From Crotalaria pallida (Eukaryota; Streptophyta; Magnoliopsida; Fabales; Fabaceae): 64,000 bases of DNA. Every line of letters begins with the position of its first letter. The stretch's first letter is position 1. The translations under genes were made by a program, and so were the position numbers. This document shows, piece by piece, positions 21,771 through 31,660 of this stretch. The notes beneath the pieces were generated by a model. That model worked only from the letters and a program-made list of their open reading frames with translations, did no database searches and was not told the origin of the DNA. Location: positions 73,129,290 to 73,193,289 of the forward strand of contig CM075649.1 in NCBI GenBank assembly GCA_037953625.1, in the 5' to 3' direction.

Positions 21771-22299
21771 CTTATGTTTTAATTTTATTTGTGGGTCAAT
21801 GTGTGTATGTATTTTGGATTCTAATTAAAAGTTTGATGATCCTAAAAATAAAATACATTTAAATATAACAATATTATATTTTTAATTATTCAAAACTGAT
21901 TGAAAAATAATAAAGTTAACGATCCCTACATATAACAATTGCGTAAGAAAAAGTATTGAAATTCAAAAGTAAATATGTTTTCTTAATCCTGATGTTCAAC
22001 TTGATAAAATAAAATATTTATAATTTTGAAATAGAATATCATTATGTATAACTTATACTGGTAGTATATTAAAACCAGTTCAGAAGTTAAAAATAAAACA
22101 GCCTCCGAACGCTATGAAAATTTACAGGGACGCTCAAAATATTAAATTAAACATATCTTTTTAAAGAAACTATTTATGAAAATGTCTCTAAGACTTGTCA
22201 GTTGAGCTCCCTGTCAAAGTATTAATTAAACTAAATAAAAGTACTTTTTTTTTATTTTTGAAAAACATATGATAACAAATTTACACTTATTTTGACTAC
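19518..22299 (-). mobile_element. LTR-like sequence J, left part (interrupted by CACTA)
   Basis: This AT- and CT-rich sequence lies between the end of LTR H and the CACTA transposon. Its continuation at 31426-31660 ends aaaatttgggatgtaaca, which reads on the minus strand as a slightly mutated TGTTACATCCCAAATTTT LTR start. On the minus strand CCCAG|GTAAGAAG near 21226 resembles the leader donor of the other LTRs. It contains a minisatellite (19711-20380), a CT-rich tract (20400-20620) and an (AT)n microsatellite near 21735-21767. No coding region is supported. The left boundary with H is not proven to be an insertion site. Confidence 0.55.
19711..20380. repeat. Minisatellite with conserved GTCACTAGGACCG core and pairing arms
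   Basis: About 14 copies of GTCACTAGGACCG are flanked by arms that pair with each other: CCCTGA…TCAGGG (19712-19736, 19761-19785 and others), CCGGA…TCCGG (19853-19875 and others) and CAGA…TCTG (near 20255). A few copies have one mismatch or a G-T wobble. The arm type changes from unit to unit while the core stays. Confidence 0.88.
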
Positions 22300-22505
22300 A
22301 CTAGTACAAAATACATTTTTCAGACCACCTTATTGAGACCGGTTCCGTGTGGAAGCGGTCTAGAAGTTAAAATTATTTTAAACCGGACTGGTTCAATTAA
22401 GTGACCAGTCTGAAAAAATTTTAATTGAAATCGGTTCCGCATCGGAACCGGTCTGGAAATTGGTATTGGTCTATTCTAGAGTGGTTATTTTTGACAACCA
22501 GTCTG
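22300..22505. repeat. CACTA left terminal and subterminal repeats
   Basis: The terminal inverted repeat starts CACTAGTACAAAAT. After it come repeated CAGACC / ACCGGTTCCG / CCAGTCTGAAAAA motifs in both orientations to about 22505. Confidence 0.85.
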
Positions 22506-22771
22506 AAAAATAGATTAATTAAATGCCCCGTGCATCACACGGGCAAGGGTTCTACTTTTGGGGTCTTCTTCTTCGCGTTTCTTCTTCTTCTTTTCCTCGC
22601 AGCTCTCTCTTTCTCTCTCATCCCTCTTTTGCCCTAGCTCTCTTTGCTCTATCTCTTTCTCTCTTGCAGCTTCCCTCTTCCTCTTTCTCTCACCACCACA
22701 GCTTTCCTATCGATCTCCATCACAGCACCATCTTCCTCTTCCTCTTCCAGCGATGGTGCCGAAGCCACCTT
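22506..22771 (+). other. CT-rich captured 5'-gene-like segment
   Basis: After a GC-rich inverted repeat (gccccgtg…cacacgggc, 22524-22543) comes a strongly CT-rich tract typical of plant 5' untranslated regions, then ATGGTGCCGAAGCCACCTT, where the solo LTR is inserted. Across the insertion the frame from this ATG hits a stop within about 25 codons. It may be a captured first-exon fragment. I do not recognise the gene. Confidence 0.4.
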
Positions 22772-23613
22772 TGTAACAACCTATTTTATTTTACCTATTT
22801 TGAAAATATGGATTTGAAAATTTCTTTTTAATTAAAATACTTGTTAAGATTTTTCCGGAAAATTGGACAGAGTTTCCTCTGTTTTATGGACATTCCCAAA
22901 AATTATCTTTGACCTGTAACCTGTTCAAAACAGTTTCAACAATAACCAGACATCCAGGATAAATATACATATATAATGTAACTCTTCTCCCAATATCCGG
23001 GGATAAATACTAAGATGAAAATACTTAGATTTTCGAGGAACCAAATAAAGAGCCCGGGCCACCAAGTATACAACTGAAATTTAAAATACATTTATTAATA
23101 AATTCTCAAAAATACATAATATTCCATAATATGGCCCGGTACGACTCAACTCAAAATAAAAGTAAATTACTCACACTTCCCGTGGGGAAGTGTGCTCCTG
23201 CTCGGCCCAAATAACAGCTATGCTCCTGACCTGTACCTGTGGTGGTTGTAAGGGTGAGAATTGCACAACTAGTAAAGCATAATATGAGCCAAGTCATACA
23301 CATTTAGAAATTAGACAAATAACACCATCATAATCACACCCAAGCACCTATTCACTACAAACACAATCGTCTCCGATTATCAGCACCTTCTGACACATGT
23401 CCTTACCTAATCTATTTCGCCACTTACCTATTTACACCAAAATCTCACTCTCTACACTTTACCCCAAGTCTCTAATTTTCTCTTCTCACCTCTCTAATCC
23501 TTCCTCTCACACACCTATTCTACTCGTTTCTCTCACATCTCCTTTACTCCCCCGTCCTTCCTCTTATTTCCTTATATTTATCTATCCTTATTATTTTTCC
23601 TTTATGTTTTAGG

Positions 23614-24265
23614 GCGTCATGGGGCTCCTGCCACTGCGTATCCTCCGTCTACCCAGGGATACGTCTTACCGATGCGCCAGGCTCTGTCTGGTCGTCTTAC
23701 TCAACCAATGCGCACGGATCCCGCGGTCCGCACGTCTTCTAAGGTCCAGTACCCATTGACCCCGGAGTCGTGGGGCTCCTGCCACTGCGTATCCACCGTC
23801 TCCCCGGGGATACGTCTTACCGATGCGTACGGATCCCCAAAGGCCGCACGTCTTACTCAACCCATGCGTGCGGGTTCCAACTACCACACGTCTTCTAGGG
23901 TCCAGTACCCACCGACCCTTTCTCTTTCATTATCTTTCCTGTTTCTATTGTAGTGTCGTGGGGCTCCCACCACTGCGTATCCACCGTCTCCCCAGGGATA
24001 TGTCTTACCGATGCGTACGGATCCCCAAAGGCCGCACGTCTTACTCAACCCATGCGTGCGGGTTCCAACTACCACACGTCTTCTAGGGTCCAGTACCCAC
24101 TAACATGGAAATGAGTGATGCGAATACCCCACTGCGTTCCCCGTCTGCCGAGGATACGACTTACCGATGCGTACGGATCCCCAAAGGCCGCACGTCTTGC
24201 TCAACCCGTGCATACGGTCCACCTATCATCGTCATGACACCAGCCGTACGTCTTCTAGGATCGAT
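23614..24265. repeat. GC-rich tandem repeat in solo LTR I
   Basis: Four diverged copies, roughly 150-190 bp each, start near 23620, 23770, 23957 and 24120. Shared blocks are 'ggggctcc.ccactgcgtatcc', 'ggatacgtcttaccgatgcg', 'cgcacgtcttactcaaccc' and 'cgtcttctagggtccagtac'. Stem pairs such as GTATCC…GGATAC occur inside the units. CpG is frequent compared with the AT-rich surroundings. Confidence 0.85.
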
Positions 24266-25459
24266 ATTCGCATACCCGAGTTCGTTCTTTATTCTCTTTT
24301 CATTTCTCTTTTATTTTATGTCTTTTCTTTTTACTTTATTCCGCCCTCATACCACACCTTATCCTCTCATTCTCAATTTTAGTCCGCCTCGCCTAGCACC
24401 TTTTTCTTCTACTCTCATATTTCCTCTTTTTCTCCCTAGACTTTCCTATATATTCTATTCTCTTCCTAACTTAGCACCTACGCAAACCAAACTCACTTTA
24501 CCTCTTTGAACACATCAAACATATAAATTACAATCATAAATTAAATATTCAGTTAATAATGACAATTCTTATTTAATTATCACGCATATAATCCTTGACA
24601 TCAAACAGCATTTTACTCAGGTACTGACACTTACATACATATAATTAACATGTAGTTCAAAGAATTCATCATTTAAACATTTAACACATTTCAAATAGCA
24701 TTTATCTCATATGAGCATATTATCTCATTAAAATAAATTCTAAATTTCCTAATCACACATAAGCAATTAACCTTGAGCCAGATTATACAGTACTAGTATC
24801 TCACCCACCGAGACGGCAAATAAACCCCTTGCCTTAAATATAATTGAAGGAGACTAAACCTTAATAGAGCTTAGCACCCTAATGTAGGAGAGGTGTCGGT
24901 ATCCACTAATCCATGAAGCAGAGAAAGCTTGATGAGTTCCCTCTTAGAGTGTGGGAGGCTCCAAATTACTCTTGTAAAATTGGGGCAAGGAACAATAACA
25001 ACAATAATAATAAATAAGGGTTATGAGAATACCCAAATCAAAAGGAAATGGAAAGATTGAAAAGGAAAGGGGGGAAAGGAAACCTTGATGATTATGGAGA
25101 TTGAAGCTTGAAGCTCACACCATGGAAGCCATGGGAAGCTTGAGGATGAAGATGATGATGGAGAAGCTTGAGGTGGTGATGATGGCTCTAATTGGAAGAG
25201 TGGAAAGAGAGATTGAGAGATGCCTTGAAGCTTGGAGGCTTGGTTTTTAAGAATCAATGGTGATAGTGGAAGGAGGGAGGGTTGGGAGGAGGAACCCTAG
25301 CTCCTTGGAAGAGGAAGAAGAAGATGGAGGATGGGGGAGAGAAGGGGGGTTCGAATGGCATAGGGAGGGAGTGTTTGGGGGTGTTTAATGGGTTTTAGGG
25401 TGGGGAAATACCGAAAATGCCCCTAAAATCGCGTGTTTAGTGTTGCAGATCGCAGAATT

Positions 25460-25612
25460 TTCGCTTAAGCGAAACATTTTTGCTTAAGCGAAATGCCTTC
25501 AGTGATGCAATGTGACCATTTCGCTTAAGCGAAACTCGTTCGCTTAAGCGAACCCTTGAGATGTTGAAACTGTGACATTTTCGCTTAAGCGAAATAATTT
25601 CGCTTAAGCGAA
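25460..25612. repeat. Three pairs of GCTTAAGC palindromes in LTR I
   Basis: TTCGCTTAAGCGAA-type palindromes have octamers starting at 25463 and 25482, 25523 and 25542, and 25583 and 25602. Spacing within pairs is 19 bp each time, and the pairs recur exactly every 60 bp. On the minus strand they lie about 0.4-0.55 kb from the LTR start, in U3. Confidence 0.95.
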
Positions 25613-26022
25613 ATTCACAGGTACTGCTACTTCATTTTTCTATTTTTCAGCTATTTTCTCCCAACTTCAAATAGCCATAACTTCTTCGTTCACCGTTGGC
25701 TCTTGCTCAAATTTGACGAGCAACTTCCTAAAAATCATACCTTCATATCCAACGGTGGAAATTTTGTTTTGGGTCCTAAATCTTTTATTTTGATTTTCTA
25801 CCCTATGTTATGTTTTAGTACCGAATTATCTATTTTTCTGGCATGTTCCTAATTTCGATTTAATGTCCTTTCTTTTCCTAAACCAAGATTATTATTATTT
25901 ATCTTTTCTAGTGCTTGAACACTTATTTTTAATACCTATTTATGGTTTTATTATTATTATTTCAATTATCTCAAACTGTTATTAATTTATTTGCACTTAG
26001 GTTTAAAATTTGGGATGTTACA

Positions 26023-27282
26023 ACCTTCACCTCAGTCTCCTTCCCACTCAATCTCGTTACTACTCCATTATCGCCAACCCTAGCCATGCCTTCAACTCAT
26101 TCCTGCAATCCAACGTTTAGGGTTTTGCCTTCCAAATTGGGGCTTTCATCTCAGATTCGATATTTGGAGCACAAATCAACCAATGGCGTTTTCGAAAGGC
26201 TTTGAGGGGTGACGGTGGTTGTCAATCTGTTGAAAGGCGGTGCACTCGCTTCAGTTGTTGTTGTCATACGCGATTCAGGCTTGTAAGGGTGAGATTCTTA
26301 GTATTAACTACTTAAAATTAGTTAATGTTCTTCAAGTGAGCCTTCTCCATTCTATCCCCTTTTCTTGAAAAAAAGGCTAAAAAGTAAGATACTTCTGATG
26401 CTCAAGGATAAATATCATTGTTATTATGACCAACACAAACTGTTATTGAGAAGAGTGAGCCTTCTCTTTCTTTTAGTTTTGTTTACTTGATTGGACTTGC
26501 ATTGGTTAATCTTGTTTCTTGTTTTGCAATCTGAATTTGAATTGTGTTGAGATTGGATTGGTTGATTCTTGTAATGCTGTGAGTTGCTGGGAGTGGACAA
26601 TTGAGCTAAAGGTGTTTGTATAATTGTCTAGCTGAACTAAATTTTGATTCTTAGCATTTGGAAGATTTTTACTTATTACTTACTAGCTTCCTTGTCCTCT
26701 ATTTTTGAAAGACATTCTCAAATTTCAATACTCTCTGCTTGCTTAGTTGTCACATCATGCCATTTTCTTTGTTATTCTATTACTGCTTTTAGGATTAAAA
26801 GTAAGTAACCAGGATTATGGCCATAACAGTGATAAGTAAGTAACCATTAAAGGTATTCCTTCTATGTCATAGGTTTAAAGGCAATGCATATTGTTTTACA
26901 ATATGCAAAGACTATATAGATGTTATTTTTGGGGAAAGAAAACTGAATTAACTGAAAGTCATAATTATTGACTTTAGGAGTGAAAGGGCCATAATAATAT
27001 ATACACATGTTTGTTGTGTCATGACTCATGCTCATTAGCATTAGCTTTGTCTTTCACTCAGTAGTCAGTATATTACAAAAATAAACTTATGGCCCTAATT
27101 AACTATTGCTCTTGTATATGTGAATGCTTCATATTTAAATCACACAGTATATGGGAATCTTTGGCCTTTAAGCAACCTTTGCTCCAAGCAATTCTGAAAC
27201 TCTTCCTTTCTTTTCTCCTAGTTCTTCCCTTCAGAACTTCAAATTAAAGCTTCATTTCCTCTTCTTTGATTTGTTCACCAAC
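26023..27282 (+). other. CACTA interior: unidentified captured sequence
   Basis: The first ~260 bases have exon-like composition and end near a donor-like gtaag|GGTGAG (about 26285), but every frame has a stop or looks unfamiliar. The rest is AT-rich, intron- or promoter-like sequence upstream of the DUF1218 exon. I cannot name the source gene. Confidence 0.35.
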
Positions 27283-27915
27283 ATGATGGATTGTATTTCT
27301 CTTGATCTCAGAAAAATACCAAAGAGAATGGCTGTCACACATGTAGACCTCGAACCGAGCCGAAGCAAAACAAATTTGAGTAGCAAAACTGGTGCATTCC
27401 TTATGGTTCTCACAATCCTATTAGGCCTCTTTTGCTTCATTCTATGTCTCATAGCTGAAGCCACACATTCCCAGGTACACATGTTTAATAGTATGTTTTC
27501 AAATTACAAAATCTTATGTAATCTTAGAGTACTACCCCTGATTTGATATTTGATTTAGACTATTATTGTTTATTGTTTTGAGTTTAATAAAACTATAGTT
27601 ATATTGTTCACATGTTATAATAATATAATCTTAGTGATATAGCACTTTGGGTTTGATATGGCAGGTGACATGGATGAGCACCAGTGAGAAAGGAAAGGAA
27701 GACAAATCTGAATGTGTTTATAGTGGTAGTGGGAAAGTGCCATTGATATGTGCTGCTTCTGCTTTTTTTGGATTAGCAATTGCCACGGTTATGGAACATG
27801 CTTATATGTTGATAGCAGTGAGTAAATCATCACCTGCTTTGCTTGATTGGGATCCTGATTCTGCTTCTGCCAAGTCCCTAACATGGCAAGCTGGGTTTTT
27901 CTTCATTACAACTTG
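27283..27915 (+). pseudogene. DUF1218 family membrane protein fragment (captured, two exons)
   Basis: Exon 1 (ATG at 27283; a second ATG at 27286) ends at 27474 in ACACATTCCCAG|GTACAC. Exon 2 runs from GGCAG|GTGACATGG (27665) to ACTTG|GTAAGA (27915), and the two join in phase. The joined protein has a first hydrophobic segment (TGAFLMVLTILLGLFCFILC), the family motif IAEATHSQ before a Cys-containing loop (SECVYSGSG), a second hydrophobic segment (VPLICAASAFFGLAIAT) and the start of a third (AGFFFITTW). DUF1218 proteins are plant four-helix membrane proteins; some members (MWL1/2) affect wall lignin. The family's last helix and C-terminus are missing: no third exon is visible before unrelated sequence. 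I infer a captured partial gene, not a working one. Confidence 0.72.
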
Positions 27916-29118
27916 GTAAGAAGAGAAATGTTTACCTGTCTTATTCTTCATTTCTTACAGAAAAATTATAGTTCCTTAGTCATGTTTGAAAGTAACTTTC
28001 ATTAGTGCTAATCCAATCATAGTTGTCCTGTGAGGATTTGGTAGAGTTTAGTTTTGATTTTGTCTCTTTTTCTTTATAATTATGCATATCTTTTTCTTAT
28101 ATTATCTCTTATACCTACTTTGCTGATTTAATAAATATGTCAACAAATATTTGTCTTAGTGAATCAAAGATTTCAAAATGCTATGTTATTAGAGAGTACC
28201 ATGACTAACATATCTCACTCAATGATCAAACACTTTCTCTACCTCCAACACCATGTAATAGAGCATAATAAAAGCCCATCATCTTATCTTAGAAAAGAAT
28301 AGAACTTGGTTTTAATTTTATCCTTTGTTATTTTTAATTATATTTATACTTTACCATATATTTAATCTCTTGTACCTATATTTCCTATTTAATAAATAAT
28401 TTGGTCCTACTTCAGATTAGTTGAGCAAACTTTTTGTTCAAAACGTGAAAGAATTGATCCTGAATGATGAGTGGGATTGTGGCCCAAAATGATTTAAGAA
28501 TAGAGTAGAATAAGAATATGGCCAACAGAAACACAATGGAAGAAAGGATAAAAGCAGAGAAAAGAGTACGAAAAAGAAATTAAAAGAGGGAGGCAGTTAG
28601 GATTAAAAGTTGAGTTTTGTTCCTTACTTATCACTGTTATGGCCATAATCCTGTGGTAGTGTTTATTTGTCATGAGTTCAAGTCTTTGGCCATTTAGTTC
28701 TAGGAATAAAAATTGAATTTTGCTTTCTCACTTGTCAGTACACGAGTTAGTAGTCCGAATCAAGAGGATATTAGTTTTGCAATTCTATCATAGTGCTACG
28801 AGTTTCAAATGCTATCAAAAGGTTTTTCTTTTTGTCTTTAGTCCTTTTTCCTTTTTTTAATCTTTATCTTCATTTTTTTTGAATTGGGAATTATCTCTAT
28901 ACCTGCTGAATATGTTTCTAGCATAAAACTGTATGTTAAGAAGGGTGGCTGCTTGTGTTGCATGACTTGGATTGAGGTGTTGGTTCTTTTGTTAACATTG
29001 ATGCTCTTTTTTTCACTGGCCTGGTTTCTTTTTTATTTTTATTTTATTTTATGAGGCTATCAAACTTCTTACTGTATTTCATGTCTCTATTTAATTTTGT
29101 ACTCAAACTGCTGGGCAG
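27916..29118 (+). other. CACTA interior between captured gene fragments
   Basis: AT-rich, intron-like sequence with poly-T runs. I see no exon continuing DUF1218. The stretch ends at the acceptor-like ctgggcag before the next captured exon. Confidence 0.4.
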
Positions 29119-29920
29119 AATATTTCTTCTCGAGCAGATGAAGAGGATCAAGGAATTGCAAGTACTCATTCTAGCCCAAGGCCATCTTTTGATGCAACTA
29201 ATGGGGGAGCTGTATCATGTCATAAAAGGTATGCAATCCATGAAACTGTGAACTATATTTATACAGAAATTTACAGAAAGGTTTCCCTGACTATTTCTTA
29301 AATTAACAATCCTGTATTTTCTTAATGATAATATATCTTGTATATCATGTCTACAAGTAGGGCAAGGGATCATGCAACTGACTATGAGGCTTGTTCAAAG
29401 CTTGAGGATCTAAACTTGGATGTCAGAAAACACTCCAAGGAGACAGAGGAGAGATTTCTTACTGACAACTTTTCCCAGAGGTACCATGTGGATAAAATTA
29501 TAATGGCATTGCTTACGTTATTTTTTAACTATGAATTAATATCTTAGGCATGAAATGCGAGTCTCACTTTGACAATTAATTTTTATCATATTTGTGAAAA
29601 TTTATTTCAATAGTATGTATACCATATTTAATGAGACTTCAGTTTGACCACATTTGAACCATTGAACCATGAACTCCTTTACCCATCCAATGACTGGCTT
29701 GGTCTTCAAAACCTTTGTTTTTATCAATGTATCAATCTTACCTTGCCACAAAATGAGTTATAACTTGTGCCACTGCCATATGTTTCCTGCATTGATCGAT
29801 ATCTCTCATGTTTGGCAAATAAGCTGAACATTACTATGTAAATTGCAGGCAAGAACAATAACCATCCCTCTTCACGAAGTAATATTTTCCACTATTGACA
29901 AGCCAAAGCTTTTAAGGCAG
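29119..29920 (+). pseudogene. ACT-domain STY/Raf-like protein kinase fragment (captured, three exons)
   Basis: Exons bounded by AG/GT occur at 29119-29228 (NISSRADEEDQG…, Ser/Pro-rich linker), 29361-29480 (ARDHATDYEACSKLEDLNLD…) and 29849-29920. The last reads [18 protein letters not shown], which I recognise as the start of the ACT domain of plant STY8/STY17/STY46-type kinases (family pattern [20 protein letters not shown]). Exons 1 and 2 join in phase, but the visible sites put exon 3 one base out of frame. The rest of the ACT domain and the whole kinase domain are absent. It is a captured, broken piece. Assigning the first two exons to the same gene is inference from order and phase. Confidence 0.68.
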
Positions 29921-31065
29921 GTGTGTTTGAAAAATTCATTTTGTCTTTTTATTGTTGAAGTTTTTATCTTTGCTAATTAATCGAAATTGCAAAAGGAAAT
30001 GAGCTAAAAAAGTTCACTTGAAACTGAATAATGAATTGCTTGATTTGCATGAAGAGTTTGTGCTGGTATTTATATACATCATTATAGAATCATTCAGGGA
30101 TTATGATTAGCTGACTAAGGAAACTAAATAAACACCACAATCAATGTTAATTTGCAGTGATGATTGTGGAGACCGCTCAAAAATGTAGAAACATGTATTA
30201 AACATTCCATGTTGATTATACAACAAACATGTATGAGAAAAATGTTCTAATAGTCTTAAGAGTCTATTTTTATTACATTGTTCATTTAAGTTGTTTAAAT
30301 TTTTAACTTTATGTTATTAAAGTAGTGTTTTCTTCTCGGTGGCAGAGAAAGAGTTGCACCTTCTACATAATGCTTAGGTTTGATGACATAAGATGAGACT
30401 ACACAGTGGTATTTAAACTTCCATGAGATGCTAGGCTCATGAGATGCAGATAAGTCTTATGAAATTAGCATACACTCGTATTTTGGACAATGGATATCCT
30501 ACTTCCGAGTTCCTATGAGATACGTCACAGACATGTTTCTCAGACATGCAGATAAGTGTATCTGATTTCCAAACATGCAGATAAGTGTATCTAGTTTCCA
30601 GCAGGAATGTTGCAGATGCATGGAAAAATTGAAGGAGTGGCTTTGCAATCTTGGAGTTTTTATGCAGGGATATTGACGACTCTAGTTATGTAGTTTTTTT
30701 TATTCTTTTTGCTGGTGTAGGAGGTTAGGAGATTTTGTTCTGTTTGTTAGTTTCCAACAGTAAGAGGTGTGTTTTCGCTAGTATTTGATCTTTGTAAGCA
30801 ACCCGTTAATTCTATGGTGTAATGTATTTGGTTTTGATCTTTATCTAGAAGCAATGCTTTTGCTTCTAGTTTTTAATAAAATTTTATTTGATAAATCTTT
30901 CTTTATATATATATATATATATAATTATGTATTCCTTCTTGGCAAAAATTTTAAATTCCCTATGAGCAAAGGCTTAGATGGGATGACTATAAATATGGCA
31001 AGCATTACTAAATTGGTATATGTTCAAAAATTGAGATTGGCTGGTTAATAAATTAATTCAGATCG
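29921..31065 (+). other. CACTA interior: no gene seen
   Basis: AT-rich sequence with a repeated 'acatgcagataagtgtatct' block (about 30540-30590) and an (AT)n run near 30905. It may derive from the kinase-gene intron or another captured 3' region. No frame resembles a protein I know. Confidence 0.35.
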
Positions 31066-31425
31066 ATTCAAAAGAATAATTCAGAGCGGTTCAAAAAGAA
31101 TAATTCAGAGCGGATAAAAATTAATTCAGAGCAGTTCATTTTTCAGAGCGGTTCATTTTTTAATTCAGAGCGGTTCATTTTTTAGAGCGGTTCATTTTTT
31201 AATTCAGAGCTGTTCATTTTTCAGAGCGGTTCATTTTTTATTTCAGAGCGGTTCATTTTCATGTTTCAGAGCGGTTAATAACCAGTCTCGTTAATGTAAA
31301 CCAGACCGGTTCATAACTGCTCTGGTATAACATGGTACTTTTAGCAACATGCTCTTTTAGACCGGTTCGGAACCGCTCTGAAAAATGGTTCGGAACCGGT
31401 CTGAAAAAGCTTATTTGTAGTAGTG
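31066..31425. repeat. CACTA right subterminal repeats and terminal inverted repeat
   Basis: At least ten copies of (T)TCAGAGCGGTTCATTTTT lie in direct orientation between about 31075 and 31290, then CAGACCGGTT / AACCGCTCTG motifs in inverted orientation, then the terminus …CTTATTTGTAGTAGTG. The arrangement fits CACTA subterminal transposase-binding repeats. Confidence 0.88.
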
Positions 31426-31660
31426 CTAGAAAACATATTTCAATTATGATGATGAAATCAAAATTTTATTACGATACTCACATCTTGAAAACATCATATT
31501 AAATCATTTAATTACTTTATTTTTAATTTTCTATTATTATACGTTTCTAACACTAAAAGATCTTTTTTTTACACTCATTTAACCTTGTTATTATTATTAA
31601 TATTATTCTAATCTCGTTATTATTCTAATTATACTTGGGATTAAAATTTGGGATGTAACA
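31426..31660 (-). mobile_element. LTR-like sequence J, right part
   Basis: It resumes with the target duplication CTA after the CACTA element and ends ttaaaatttgggatgtaaca, close to the TGTTACATCCCAAATTTT start (minus strand) of LTR I but with one terminal base changed. It is AT-rich and non-coding. The exact boundary to K is uncertain. Confidence 0.55.

Larger units (their letters stand above)
22772..26022 (-). mobile_element. Solo LTR I inserted in the CACTA transposon
   Basis: This is 3,251 bp. Read on the minus strand it starts TGTAACATCCCAAATTTTAA (26022) and ends AAATAGGTTGTTACA (22772). It is flanked by the perfect 5-bp duplication ACCTT (22767-22771 and 26023-26027) with no interior or second LTR, so it is a solo LTR left by LTR-LTR recombination. 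It contains a GC-rich minisatellite and GCTTAAGC palindromes. Short ORFs in both strands of the minisatellite reflect its GC-rich repeat and are not genes. Confidence 0.92.
22300..31425. mobile_element. CACTA-family DNA transposon carrying host gene fragments
   Basis: The left end CACTAGTACAAAATAC (22300) and the reverse complement of the right end CACTACTACAAATAAG (31425) form terminal inverted repeats, with about 23 of the first 28 positions matching. The 3-bp duplication CTA (22297-22299 and 31426-31428) is the length CACTA elements make. Subterminal regions are full of GACCGGTTC / CAGAGCGGTTC repeats, as expected for transposase-binding sites. No transposase is present, so it is non-autonomous. 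Inside are exons of at least two host genes and a later solo LTR. Gene capture by CACTA elements is known in legumes (Tgm-Express in soybean). Confidence 0.9.

Noticed and set aside
22545..22771. CT-rich segment read as a Ser/Leu/Phe-rich protein in three frames
   Set aside because: All frames are open only because of the pyrimidine-rich composition; it looks like a 5' untranslated region.
23666..24509. Overlapping ORFs on both strands in the GC-rich minisatellite
   Set aside because: They repeat with the tandem unit, appear in several frames at once and match no protein family I know.
27283..27915. A functional DUF1218 gene
   Set aside because: The C-terminal part is missing, no further exon is visible and it lies between CACTA ends with another broken gene fragment.
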